DNA from: Cliona cf. orientalis
Taxonomy: Eukaryota > Porifera > Demospongiae > Clionaida > Clionaidae
Assembly: GCA_963930775.1 (NCBI GenBank)
Contig: OZ005699.1
Span: 6,531,501-6,595,500, forward strand
Direction of reading: 5' to 3'
DNA length: 64,000 nt
The notes below the pieces were generated by a model that made no database searches, was not told the origin of the DNA, and worked only from the letters and a program-made list of their open reading frames with translations. Shown here one piece after another: positions 46,660 to 58,108 of this stretch. Positions within the stretch are counted from its first letter, which is position 1; each line of letters starts with the position of its first letter. The position numbers and the translations under genes are program-made.

Positions 46660-47560
46660 AAAAGGATGTCTTCTACTAACTACTGCATGCATGCCTCCTT
46701 AATGTGACAAAACATAGCCTAGCTATAGCTATTATATACTGTTTGAGCACCTGGTCCAAATGGGAAGAGACAAATTATCACCGGCCGGCATGACAGAAGG
46801 AACTGCGGCTATTACTAACTACTACATGCGTGCCTCCTTGATGAGAGAAAACATACTATAGCTATTAAAACTGTTTGAGCACCTGTTCCAATTAAAAACC
46901 CTGCTACAACTACATGCATGCCTTCCAAATTGATGAGACTAGTAGTTTATTAGCATTCCAAGCATGTCCTTGATAAGAGAAAACATACTATAGCTATTAA
47001 AACTGTTTGAGCACCTGGTCAAAATATATTATGGGAATTAGAGACAAATTATCATAACTGAAGGAAGCTACTTCCCGCATGCCTCCTTGATGAGAGAAAA
47101 CATACTATAGCTATTAAAACTGTTTGAGCATCTGGTCCAAATATAATATGGGAATTAAGAGACAAATTATCATGTAAAAAGGAAGCTACTACTAATAACT
47201 ACTGCACGCATGCCTCCTAGATGAGAGAAAACGTATATGAGCACCTGCATGGTCCAAAAAGCCTGCTACTAATGACTACATGCATGCACGCCTTCAAAAT
47301 TGATGAGAGAAATTAAGACTAGTATTTCATTAGCATTCCAAGCATTTATTATGGGAAGAGACAAAATATAGAAAGGAAGCTACTACTACTAACTATTGCT
47401 AGCCTCGCTCCCAGGCTCCCCCTCTCCTTTTCTCACTTTTTTTCGCGCACGCTTTTTCGCGTGTAATATTCATGCACGAAAAAAGTGAGAAAAGGAGAGG
47501 GGGAGCCTGGGAATGAAGCTAAACTATTGCATGCATGCCTCCTTGATGAGACAAAACATA
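46660..47560. repeat. Tandem array of ~110-150 bp units
   Basis: At least seven imperfect units carry CATGCATGCCTCCTTGATGAGAGAAAACATACTATAGC-type sequence (written here as a consensus of shorter matches), CTGTTTGAGCACCTGGTCC and GGGAAxxAGACAAATTATCA. They start near 46676, 46815, 46905, 47065, 47205, 47275 and 47530. A hairpin element is inserted at 47402-47521. No coding frame spans units. Confidence 0.65.
47402..47521. repeat. TAGCCTCG-family hairpin MITE
   Basis: TAGCCTCGCTCCCAGGCTCC...CTCCTTTTCTCACTTTTTT pairs with its inverted copy ending GGAGCCTGGGAATGAAGCTA. Arms are about 50 bp with a short GC-rich loop. It is inserted in the tandem array. Confidence 0.75.
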
Positions 47561-48059
47561 CTATAGCTATAACAATTATACTGTGTGTACATGTGTGGTG
47601 GGGAGATGACAAAGCTGTCAACCTATGTAAGTAACAAAGTAACTGTTAACTGTCTGTACACCCAAACTTATTCTCACATCAGACAGCATCTAAGTAAATT
47701 TGAAGTCAAGGTTGTGTGAATAGTGATAGGGAGATAGATGAGAAAGAGATGAATATATACTGGAATTATAATAATATTATTATGAACAAAATACCTGTTT
47801 TAACTGGGGTGTTTCTTAAAATACAGCGTCTACTGAACTCTAAGGAGCGAAATTTCTATCTAATTAATACACAGACTCAAGTGTGAGAATCTCCACTTAA
47901 TTAAGAAGGTACATGTATTTTATTGTTTTAATTAGGTCATTTCTGCCCATCCCTCTCTCATAAATTCTCCTATTTCTCACTTTCTCTTACTTAAGTGTAT
48001 AGGCAAGTTTTGAGTACAGTCTATTACGTTGTCATAGTGTCACATGATCCCCCTTGAAG

Positions 48060-48282
48060 CTGTCCCCCCGGACACTGTATCCTAGGGCAATGTGTCCCCG
48101 GGGGACATGCTCCACTAGAGTTAGGACATTTGACACTACTATAGAGCTAGATGCCCTGGCATATGTTGTAAGTTAATGAGTCGGTTTCTACGTGATTTAG
48201 AAGACCTCAGGGCTCAGTAGAACCCTCGCTTCGCTCGGAATTCTACACAGAGCCCTTCGGTCTTCTAAATCATATAGAAACC
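48060..48282. repeat. Two adjacent hairpins
   Basis: At 48060-48107 TGTCCCCCCGGACAC pairs with GTGTCCCCGGGGGACA. At 48183-48282 GGTTTCTACGTGATTTAGAAGACC pairs with GGTCTTCTAAATCATATAGAAACC. The second element's CGCTTCGCTC...CCTTCGGTCTTCTAAATCA half is also present at 37430-37490. Non-coding. Confidence 0.6.
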
Positions 48283-48429
48283 TCCAAAACAGTGTCTATA
48301 ACCATTGTATACTGCATAATAATAGCTAAGGCATAGTATTTACATAAAATAATTCAAAATAACTAGGTAAGAATATCATCAAAATGGCAAGAATCAGAAA
48401 AGAACTTAGCTGATTTGTTGACAATGATA

Positions 48430-50600
48430 TTATCATTACCAATGTTCAAGCAAAATTGATGGAACCATAATTTGCATGAATGGTATTTGACCAGTGGACC
48501 CCTTTTTTGTCATACTTGTTCCATGGTAGCCTGTACACAAGTAAACATGCAGGTACTCTCTTGGTAGAGAGATACTATCCTGCAAGCCTTCTGGGACGAT
48601 CAGGGGCAGGAAAGGTGGACAATTGAGCACTCTCAGAACATGTTAAGAGATGGCTACGCATCTCTGTGTGCTTAAAGCTGCAAGTAAATGGATCAATACC
48701 TGAACATAACACAGTTGCGAATGCTACTGCAAACAAGCCACAATCCGATCCCATGGAATATTATAATATTACTTTGGGCTATAGCAGCCACACTCCAATG
48801 ATTGAGTTAATGAAGTGGGCGTGGTTGGATAGCTTGCACCCCAATGATGTCTTTGATGTGATTTTGGTTCAATTCCAAGCTTCCACCCACTCTCATTAAG
48901 GTGCTACCTTAAGGCTGTGACAACAGGACTAGTGGATTGAACTACTGCCAGTGGTACTAGACTGGCTTTTTACCTAGAAAATCGACAAAATGCAACATTC
49001 TCAACTTCTAAGTGACTGACAAGTAATCCATACACTATAGATAGATGTAAATATAGACCACATGCTGCCCATATCTGCGTGTCCTTTCACGTGGTTAAGG
49101 GTCAATCCAGAAGAAATCACCGTTTTGCGCATAGTACAACCACACTCGTAAGGTATTCCCCATAATACTTTATTCAAGCTGTATGGTCAGCTTTCACACC
49201 ACGTCCAAAATCTAAGACCAGAAGTTTGATAGGTGTATACAGAAGTGGCATCATTAGCCATTGTGGCAATAAATGTACCCGTCCACTCTGAGTTTCCTGA
49301 GAAGTGATCAGAACACAATGTCATCACACTCTCTCAAAACCGCAACTAGACCTGGACGGTACTGATCCTGGTGACTCAAGAAAGGTACATGTACGTGTAC
49401 AAAAAATGTGTAACCCTACACCCTTTAGCTCACAAATGCATGTATACATGTACAGTGCAGAGTACTTACATGTATTTCCATGGTGATATACACTACATGT
49501 AACTACTGCTGCAGTGATAGTACAGTGTGAATCAGTATTGTGCCTAGTACATGCACCTACTATGTTCCATGTACAGCTGCCCTACCAACTGAACTGGCCC
49601 CAGCCACTCTGTCATCAGTAGGTGGTGATGATGGATCACTCATATCCAAAGGTGTTCAGATGTTCAGACAAAAGGAGCTCTCCGACGTGTCCTCTTCCTC
49701 ATCAACACCAACAAACAACATAGTTGAAGGTTACAGCTCTACAAGTACATCATGCAGAAATGCACATCACAATAGTCACGCACATGTACACACACAACAT
49801 GTAACATACATGTATGTACATGTGTATACATGTATCCTTGATTGTCTCTTGAATCTACCCTTTTCTCTCGTGGTGTAGATTTGGAGTCGATCTGCTGATG
49901 GTGATAGTAGTAGCAGTGAGTACAGCACGAAAGGCAGTGAAGGACCTGCAATGGCCAGCCAGAAAAGACTTCATGGTTCTTGCAAAAAGAAGTATGAACA
50001 TATTATTGCATGTGTACATGTACACTGCAATAATATTATGATTATGTGTATACATGACTCTATGTAATACTGTGCTATATAGTTGTAAAGACACTTTATG
50101 TATGCATCATGCCGTAATATTTCCTGTCAAGTGTAGTATGCACATGTATAACATAAACCTACACGCATACACATCCAATGATACACATGCACACATATGC
50201 ATGCACACACGTACACGCCCACAATGTCATGACGCAGTACACATACCGTAACAGTCACGGTAAGCCTATTAAAGTTCATGCTCAAAAACTTATACTTTAA
50301 TAGTAGTACAGTACTACTTACATAAGTTGAGCCTTGCTGGAATACTAAAACTGGTGACACCACAGACAGACAGGAATATGCTGAAGCTCCCTGAGCTGTT
50401 GACAGTCATGAAAGCAACTGTTAAACATAGATCCAGTTATGTGTACGGTATAGGGTCGACGGACTAATCGGTATCTATAGTCAATTTGTGGCTGACACCG
50501 CCTGTCGGTGTCAATAGATACTACGAACAAAATATAAGAGCCAATTAAGCTGAGACGTGAGCAAAAAGTGCTCACGTGAACATGTTTCAGTGCATAATAT
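48430..50600. other. Region with weak coding signals, unassigned
   Basis: On the plus strand 49570-49740 encodes a Ser/Thr-rich peptide (LSSVGGDDGSLISKGVQMF..., SDVSSSSSTPTNN). At 49879-49990, after GTGTAG, it encodes a Ser-rich then basic peptide (SADGDSSSSEYSTKGSEG). They could be exons of one gene, possibly the KIF21-like gene, but neither matches it. The rest is ATGTACATG-rich and non-coding. Confidence 0.25.
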
Positions 50601-52550
50601 AATCACTGTAGCTATGGTGTAACTTGAATGACCTTCCCCTATAAAAGCATCTGCAGGGCCCTGGTAGACTAGGTCCATCAATACAATATCTTGCCAAAGA
50701 GCTTCTTCAAGTCTGCAGATATGGCATTTCTTCTATTTTGTGCATTCCTTGCCGCATCCGGATCCATCTACGCATCTCAGATCAAGCCGCAAGCGATATA
50801 GATTTTTCTCGATCGGTGACTGCTACAAAGTACCAAGGATATCTTGGACAAGGATTCAACGCTAACTACTTCAAACGTAGAGATCCGCTTGCTAAGTACA
50901 ACCCTCAAAATATCCAGATTCTCAAAGATTTGGGATTTCGACATCTTCGAATTCGCTGCTCAGCTTCATTATAATTATGATGATTACCATAGCGAACTCT
51001 TCCGTAATGAATTTCTTGCAAATCTGACGAAAGTCGTAGATGATTGCATTGATAACGGTATTGCTCCCATTGTTACATTTCGACACCGTGAAATCGAAAA
51101 CCGTGCTAACGAAGAGGATCTCCAAAATTACCTGGAATGGTGGAGAATAGTGGCTGAGGAACTGAAGGACAAGAGCTACCTTCTCTCCTTCAATCTCTTC
51201 ACTGAGATGGGAGTGGAAATATGCCGCAATAAAAATTATTCCTGCTGGTACCACTGGAGGGAAGTGAGTGCAATAATAATAATAATAGCTATATCAACTC
51301 GCTTTTCCTCAATATGCGCTCCTGCTAGTATATTATTATACAGCTAGCTATACTCAATCTCAATCATTGCATGCTGATGTGATATAACTTATATTGTTTG
51401 CACCATGCAGTGCTGTGCCGAGTCTCTTAGAATTAACACAGAGAAATACCACAGGTGGACATCTGAAGTTATTTCAATCATTCGTGGGACTGGTGGTAAT
51501 AATACACAACGAATCTTGATCCTAGCATCGCCAAAGAAGACAACTTGGGGGCTAGATCGACGGTTCACCAAATTGAATACATCTTATATGGACTCCTACA
51601 TGATGATGGATTGGCACAATTGGGCCGCTGGACCTAACAAATTAAACCCGGGGAACCCTAGGTACTGGAGTGGAAATGGCACCTACGAACAAAAAAGGCG
51701 AATGGAAAGGGCAATGAACGATGCATACTATTTCACTCGTCGCACCGGTATACCTACTTACCAAGGAGAATGGCAGCCAAGGGACAACAGACAAGGGCTC
51801 TTGAATCAAGTGGAAGTCATGAGCTTTGCTAAATACTTTGTTGAGTGAACAAAGCTCTATGATGTGTGAAAATACTTTTTGTATATCGTATTAATTATAC
51901 GAGTATACCCATGTCATTATATTGTAGTTATAAGTTAGGCCATGCACAAACTAAATTTACTGTTATAACTCAATCCATAGTATTATACCACCATTGAGAT
52001 TGACTACAAATATAATTATACCGTGACATACTAGTTATATTCATACCTTTGATGGGAAATCAGTGACATAATAATAATACGCATGTAACAAAACATACCA
52101 TCTACAGTATTTCCACAAAATCTCTCCATGGCACAACTGATTAATTTCGAGGTGACAATTTTAATAAGGCATCTAGATTTTGAGGGTGCATCATGTCTAT
52201 CACTTTCAGTCAAAATTAATCTTAGTATATACAACTATTTGTAGCGAATTAAGCAAATAGCTCATCACACAATAGGTCGGATAAGAAAAAGTTTTGTCGT
52301 AATTCTATTACCCTTGATGCCGTGCCACTTCGAATGTTATAAACTTAAAAACTTTCATTTGTTTCTACTTAGTATATTATTATAAATATATCTCCATAGA
52401 TCTTACACTATACATGATTTTAGGCAGCATAAATGATTACTAGTTCATTGGTCGCTAATATACAATAAGTGGCTGATGAATCCAATGCCTATAGGCACAA
52501 GGAAAACGTTCTCATGATCGGTACTCCCTGCTTAACGAGGACAGGCTCAC
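50600..52550 (+). repeat. Segmental duplication, copy 2 (GH5 copy and flanks)
   Basis: Runs parallel to 41815-45095: promoter with TATA box, both GH5 exons, and 3' flank. Identity is about 90-95% by eye in exons. It lacks the ~1.1 kb intron insertion and ~190 bp of the end of exon 2. Confidence 0.75.
50721..51848 (+). pseudogene. Decayed duplicate of the GH5-like gene
   Basis: Same two-exon layout (50721-51263 and 51411-51848) and near-identical sequence to the 41932 gene. Relative to that copy, five extra bases after the signal peptide (near 50780) break the frame and give an in-frame TAG. A 4-base insertion near 50970 shifts it again, and together they restore the frame afterwards. A 3-base deletion near 50879 is in frame. 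A deletion of about 190 bp removes the last ~60 residues, so the frame stops at FAKYFVE. The catalytic motifs FTEMG and TYQGEW survive. The intron is only 147 bases. It is most simply a pseudogene; a shortened product from a downstream start cannot be excluded. Confidence 0.8.
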
Positions 52551-52588
52551 TACTCATTGTGTGTACCAGTACATATATATGTACACAG

Positions 52589-52730
52589 GTTGTAGTGAAC
52601 CAGGATAAGACCAGTCAGCAGCTGGCCATGATGAGAACCAGGATCCAGGGACTAGAACTTGAGCTACAGGAGTTTAAGTCTGGGAGGATGGTGGTCAGTG
52701 AGGACGGCTCAGCGACACAGCGAATGACAA
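52589..52730 (+). CDS. Lone exon resembling KIF21-type kinesin
   Basis: An acceptor (GTACACAG) and donor (ACAA|GTAAGT) bound 142 bases encoding VVVNQDKTSQQLAMMRTRIQ, then LELELQEFKSGRMVVSEDG. KVVVNQDKTSQQ and the LxxELMEYKxGKR...EDG pattern are what I recall of the neck/first coiled coil just after the motor of KIF21A/B kinesin-4 proteins. No motor domain or later coiled coil is seen within the window, so this is either one exon of a gene with very long introns or a stray duplicated exon. It lies beside the end of the segmental duplication. Confidence 0.5.
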
Positions 52731-52870
52731 GTAAGTTGTGGCCTTCTTCGTGTATGTACGTGTCAGTAGCTAGGCTACATCCACATGTACATTGTGTGAA
52801 TACAAAATATGCATGTGCATTGTACAATTAATGCATTGACATTAATTTTATGTGAGTGTAACATGTGCTC

Positions 52871-53322
<452 letters not shown>

Positions 53323-53342
53323 TGTGTGTGTGAGTGTGTGTG

Positions 53343-53685
53343 CAGTGGCGTACCCAGGAGGGGTGCTCAGGGTGCGAGAGTACCCCCATCAGCTCTGGCA
53401 CAACAGCCAGTTCAGTAGGTCAGTGACAAATAATATTATTGTTACTGATAGCTACTCGATGACTGAAAGCTACTAGCTATAGCTACCAACAATAAACTTA
53501 AAATTCACTCCCAAAACACTGCAGCAGTTTGTTGACGCTATTAAGTTTGGCCTAAAACTGCCTTCTTTGAACTCGTTTAATTATGGATGTGGTCAACATT
53601 TTGGGGGCATGGCTAAAATTTTGCTCACATGCTTTGCTCGCGAATGTCTTAGCACCCCCTCCCTCAAATCCTGGGAACGCCACTG
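53343..53685. mobile_element. hAT-like MITE, copy 2
   Basis: Starts CAGTGGCGTACCCAGG and ends CCTGGGAACGCCACTG. Its interior is homologous to copy 1 (CTCAGCTCTGGCACAACAGCCAG). It is separated from copy 1 by only 20 bases of GT-rich sequence. Confidence 0.75.
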
Positions 53686-53698
53686 GTGTGTGTGTGTG

Positions 53699-53980
53699 CA
53701 GTGGATCTAATTTTAACTTTCTGTGGTGCACGTTAACAAATAATGAGTTTATGTATACATTTTAATCTTGTATCTTTGACCACTTGGTCTAGAAACATGG
53801 GAAAAAAACAAACTCAAGCAGACAAAAAGCCTGCTACTAACGACTAGCTACATGCATGTCTTCCAAGTTGATGAGAGAAGTGTAGCTATGACTAGTAGTT
53901 TATTAGCATTCCAAGATGCAGAGTCCATAAAATCTCTCAGTACACTACTTTTGGCATACTATCATAACACCATTCCCATC
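53699..53980 (+). repeat. Segmental duplication block, copy 2
   Basis: Counterpart of 46173-46460. It is followed by a GGAATGGAATGGAAT run at 53983-54020 in place of the copy 1 flank. Confidence 0.65.
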
Positions 53981-54059
53981 AGCGGAATGGAACGATGGAA
54001 TGGAATGGAATGGAATAGTGGAATGACCACGCCCACCGAGCACGTTCCGTGACGACCTA

Positions 54060-54603
54060 TACCCATTATATTGAGACACAATAGCTCTCAAACAATAGCA
54101 TTAGCGGATCCTTGAACTGATCCAGCAAGAGTAGAGATCAGAAGTGCGGGCTCAAGATCTAGCCTGAAACTGTGATGCATAATTTTGAAAGAGAGTCGCC
54201 AAGCCTTCAGGTTGTGCCAACGGTGGGATACTGCAAAACCTGGACTCTGGACTGGACTATGGACTGGACTTATGACGACCAATACCAGTTTTCTGCGGCA
54301 GAGAATAGTGCTTTGAAGGTTGGATGACTCGCAGATTACTCGTTATACACTGCCAAGTATGACAAGAGTTCAAATTTGTACTTGTGCTACCATCCAATGG
54401 CCACTCAGTCGACCATGTGAAAAAATTAGGATTACAACTTGATACACTATCGTCGTGACGCAGACGCTGGCACACCCGCTCTTTCCCTGGACAATGGCAT
54501 TTCCGCGCGGGCGAAAATTCATACCGAACGAACATTGATGCCAGGACTCGACTTCACGTAAGCACTGCGCATGCGCAGTGGGAGGGGCTTCGGAGGTTGC
54601 CAT
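54060..54603 (-). other. Left flank of the large transposon, possible gene start
   Basis: An NRF1-like palindrome TGCGCATGCGCA is at 54566-54577. On the minus strand an ATG at 54603-54601 directly abuts the transposon end and opens a 77-codon frame (MATSEAPPTAHAQCLREVES...). A second minus frame begins at 54535. Coding status is uncertain. The region looks like a CpG promoter or 5' exon into which the element inserted. Confidence 0.3.
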
Positions 54604-54605
54604 TA

Positions 54606-54807
54606 GAGTAAGCGATCAATAACTGGCCGGACCAATTTTCGGACGCTCACTCCGGGAGAACGGAAAGAGATATGGACTCAGCTCTTGCACCAGATTGTAG
54701 CTCGGTCTCTGCGCTATTTGCAAACCGGCGATGATCCCTGAGCGTTCATGCATAATGACGTCATCGCGCTAAATTCGCAGCGTCTGAAAACAGCAGTTTT
54801 CAGACAA
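54606..54807 (+). repeat. Left terminal inverted repeat
   Basis: Inverted counterpart of 60738-60939. Outer end GAGTAAGCG directly follows TA (54604-54605). The sequence includes GGCCGGACCAATTTTCGGAC, GGGAGAACGGAAAGAGATAT and GCAAACCGGCGATGA. Confidence 0.85.
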
Positions 54808-55031
54808 AATAACCCATTTTCGGACTCTGGCTGTGGAAATTGCCTACAGTATGGGCAAGCTCCATCGCTGGTACTCAAATAACCCTAAACCCTTCCCATT
54901 TTAACCCTCCAACCATTGACCGCAGGTACGCTCTTTTGTGGTTTTACACATCCGGTTTGCACACGTTAAAAAGTAATCAATATTCAGACAGCAATATCAA
55001 TATAAAACACCATGCAAAATGATTTGATTGT

Positions 55032-55555
55032 TCAGGGCCCACAGCGGTTGCATTTCCACTGCTGTGGAGGTTTCTTGGCATTTACGTGAACGCAAGTAGT
55101 ATGAAACCATTCTTGACAAATATCACAAGATATCATTTCTTCATCATTATTATTCTTCAGGCATTCTGCAGATACAGTAGAGCTGAATCTTGTGGACCAC
55201 AGGAGTTGGACGGGGTAGCAATTCACTATCGGACGTTATTGGAAAGGGAGTAAGCATTCCTTTTGTAAGACAAGCAAAGAGATGTTCACGCATTTTTTTC
55301 TGGACAAAGGAAGCACATTGCGGTTTTCTGCCCAAACAAACTTCCACGGAATAGCAAATAGTCCACAGTCTAATGTTCCATGTTGTTGTTGAACAGACAT
55401 CTTATGAATTTGCAAAACTGATTGAGATTTGGGAAGTGAATAAATCTTTGCTATTTGAAGGACAGTAAAGAGATTTAGTGACATGAACAGACTATCCATC
55501 ACATGCACAATAGATCCACCTCGGCGACTGGTGCATATCCAATGGTTGGATTTGC
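55032..55555 (-). pseudogene. Ulp1-type (C48) protease domain followed by PHD finger, two frameshifts
   Basis: The exon starts after AAATGCAG at 55555 in phase with the upstream exon (ILHTG|KSNHWICTS). Protease landmarks are NHWIC (catalytic His), VHVMDSL (Asp) and QQQHGTLDCGLFAIP (oxyanion Gln, catalytic Cys). A shift of one base near 55350 then moves to the frame carrying KKMREHLFACL and LTPFP, which are typical of the end of this domain. Next comes a C4HC3 PHD finger (YCICR, ISCDICQEWFHTTC, WKCNRC), interrupted by a second one-base shift in GAATAATAATGATG near 55160. The ORF ends at 55032. Ulp1 proteases cleave SUMO-like conjugates; PHD fingers read histone tails. As read, the product would be truncated, unless the shifts are assembly errors in homopolymer or triplet runs. 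Confidence 0.75.
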
Positions 55556-55615
55556 CTGCATTTGTGTGCATCTATTTTATCACTGTTACGCACATAAAAA
55601 ATAATTATGCCTAAC

Positions 55616-56038
55616 CTGTGTGTAGAATCTGAACACAATTAACATCACTTAATATTGGCATGTAGTCAAGGTGATGACCTAGAAGAGTGTCCTGCAAGCC
55701 AGCAATGTGAGGAAACTGTAGGCTCAGTAGAGTGTGCACCGCATTAATAATGTTCTCCGTCAGTTCCCCCTGAGATAACAGTGCAGTTTTGTCATCCTGA
55801 TAAAGACCAAGAGCTTGTATCCACCAATCACACACAGGATCAGGATCAAATTCATTAATCTCAATTGGACTTAAGGTGCTTGCATATTCATAAGCATTCC
55901 CCATTGGTTGATCAGAATAAGGGGAATTTCCCACAGCTGAATCTTCAAGATCCGATGGAGGAGAGGATGCTGCAACTGGAGATGCTGCCCTCTGACGTCT
56001 CCTGCTCCGCTTGGGTACAGTGACTCCAGCACGTGTGT
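55616..56038 (-). CDS. Exon linking the repeat array to the Ulp1 domain
   Basis: An exon of 423 bases (141 codons) from acceptor TTAATTTCAG to donor ACACAG|GTTAGG. It begins with one more copy of the array peptide (DTRAGVTVPKRSRR). It continues with an acidic linker and the front part of the protease fold (DPDPVCDWWIQALGLY, LLSQGELTENIINAVHTLL, LPILSDVNCVQILHTG-like end). Phase 1 at both ends lets it follow any array exon and feed the next protease exon. This shows the array and protease belong to one transcript by design. Confidence 0.7.
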
Positions 56039-58107
56039 CTGAAATTAACGATGACATGTCTACATGACATTTTACATGTTTCACATGTATTCAACATTAC
56101 ATGTACCTTCTTTTGCTAGGACTGGTGGAGGTGAGGATGCTGCAACTGGAGATGCTGCCCTCTGACCTCTCCTGCTCCGTTTGGGTACAGTGACTCCAGC
56201 ACGTATGTCTGAAATTAACGATGACATGTCTACATGACATTTTACATGTTTCACATGTATTCAACATTACATTACCTTCTTTTGCTAGGACTGGCGGAGG
56301 TGAGGATGCTGCAACTGGAGATGTTGCCCTCTGACCTCTCCTGCTCCGCTTGGGTACAGTGACTCCAGCACGCGTGTCTGAAATTAACGATGACATGTCT
56401 ACATGACATTTAACATGTTTCACATGTATTCAATATTTCATTACCTTCTTCTTTTGCTGGAACTGGCGGAGGTGAGGATGCTGCAACTGGAGATGCTGCC
56501 CTCTGACCTCTCCTGCTCCGCTTGGGTACAGAGACTCCAGCACGTGTGTCTGAAATTAACGATGACATGTCTACATGATATTTTACATGTTTCACATGTA
56601 TTCAACATTACATGTACTCAACATTACATGTACCTTCTTTTGCTAGGACTGGCGGAGGAGAGGATGCTGCAACTGGAGATGCTGCCCTCTGACCTCTCCT
56701 GCTCCGCTTGGGTACAGTGACTCCAGCACGCGTGTCTGAAATTAACGATGACATGTCTACATGACATTTTACATGTTTCACATGTATTCAACATTTCATT
56801 ACCTTCTTCTTTTGCTGGAACTGGCGGAGGTGAGGATGCTGCAACTGGAGATGCTGCCCTCTGACCTCTCCTGCTCCGCTTGGGTACAGTGACTCCAGCA
56901 CGTGTGTCTGAAATTAACGATGACATGTCTACATGACATTTTACATGTTTCACATGTATTCAACATTACATGTTGCTAGGACTGGCGGAGGTGAGGATGC
57001 TGCAACTGGAGATGCTGCCCTCTGACCTCTCCTGCTCCGCTTGGGTACAGTGACTCCAGCACGCGTGTCTGAAATTAACGATGACATGTCTACATGACAT
57101 TTTACATGTTTCACATGTATTCAACATTTCATTACCTTCTTCTTTTGCTGGAACTGGCGGAGGTGAGGATGCTGCAACTGGAGATGCTGCCCTCTGACCT
57201 CTCCTGCTCCGCTTGGGTACAGTGACTCCAGCACGTGTGTCTGAAATTAACGATGACATGTCTACATGACATTTTACATGTTTCACATGTATTCAACATT
57301 ACATGTACCTTCTTTTGCTAGGACTGGCGGAGGTGAGGATGCTGCAACTGGAGATGCTGCCCTCTGACCTCTCCTGCTCCGCTTGGGTACAGAGACTCCA
57401 GCACGTGTGTCTGAAATTAACGATGACATGTCTACATGACATTTTACATGTTTCACATGTATTCAACATTACATGTACCTTCTTTTGCTAGGACTGGCGG
57501 AGGTGAGGATGCTGCAACTGGAGATGCTGCCCTCTGACCTCTCCTGCTCCGCTTGGGTACAGAGACTCCAGCACGTGTGTCTGAAATTAACGATGACATG
57601 TCTACATGACATTTTACATGTTTCACATGTATTCAACATTACATGTACCTTCTTTTGCTAGGACTGGCGGAGGTGAGGATGCTGCAACTGGAGATGCTGC
57701 CCTCTGACCTCTCCTGCTCCGCTTGGGTACAGTGACTCCAGCACGTGTGTCTGAAATTAACGATGACATGTCTACATGACATTTTACATGTTTCATATGT
57801 ATTCAACATTACATTACCTTCTTTTACTAGGACTGGCGGAGGTGAGGATGCTGCAACTGGAGATGCTGCCCTCTGACCTCTCCTGCTCCGCTTGGGTACA
57901 GTGACTCCAGCACGTGTGTCTGAAATTAACGATGACATGTCTACATGACATTTTACATGTTTCATATGTATTCAACATTACATTACCTTCTTTTGCTAGG
58001 ACTGGCGGAGGTGAGGATGCTGCAACTGGAGATGCTGCCCTCTTACCTCTCCTGCTCCGCTTGGGTAAAGTGACTCCAGCATGTGTGTCTGAAATTAACG
58101 ATGACAT
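56039..58107 (-). repeat. Tandem array of 12 further exon-intron units (~170 bp)
   Basis: Together with the start of the linking exon there are 13 copies. Each unit holds a predicted 102-105 base exon and a ~68 base intron. The exon runs from TTAATTTCAG|ACACACG to AAAGAAG|GTA and encodes (E)DTRAGVTVPKRSRRGQR, then AASPVAASSPPPVLAKE. Unit starts (GTGTCTGAAATTAACG) fall near 56205, 56378, 56547, 56734, 56907, 57066, 57239, 57409, 57579, 57749, 57917 and 58087. Exons are symmetrical (phase 1-1, multiple of 3), so any number can be spliced in without a shift. The peptide is basic then Ser/Pro/Ala-rich, resembling a disordered or AT-hook-like nuclear linker. Confidence 0.75.
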
Positions 58108-58108
58108 A

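Noticed and set aside
48666..48899. 77-residue plus-strand ORF as a kinesin exon
   Set aside because: No kinesin motif, no flanking splice sites and no match to the KIF21-like exon context.
55960..58107. CRISPR-like direct repeat array
   Set aside because: Units are ~170 bp and nearly identical throughout, with no unique spacers. They encode a conserved peptide with splice sites, and the genome is eukaryotic.
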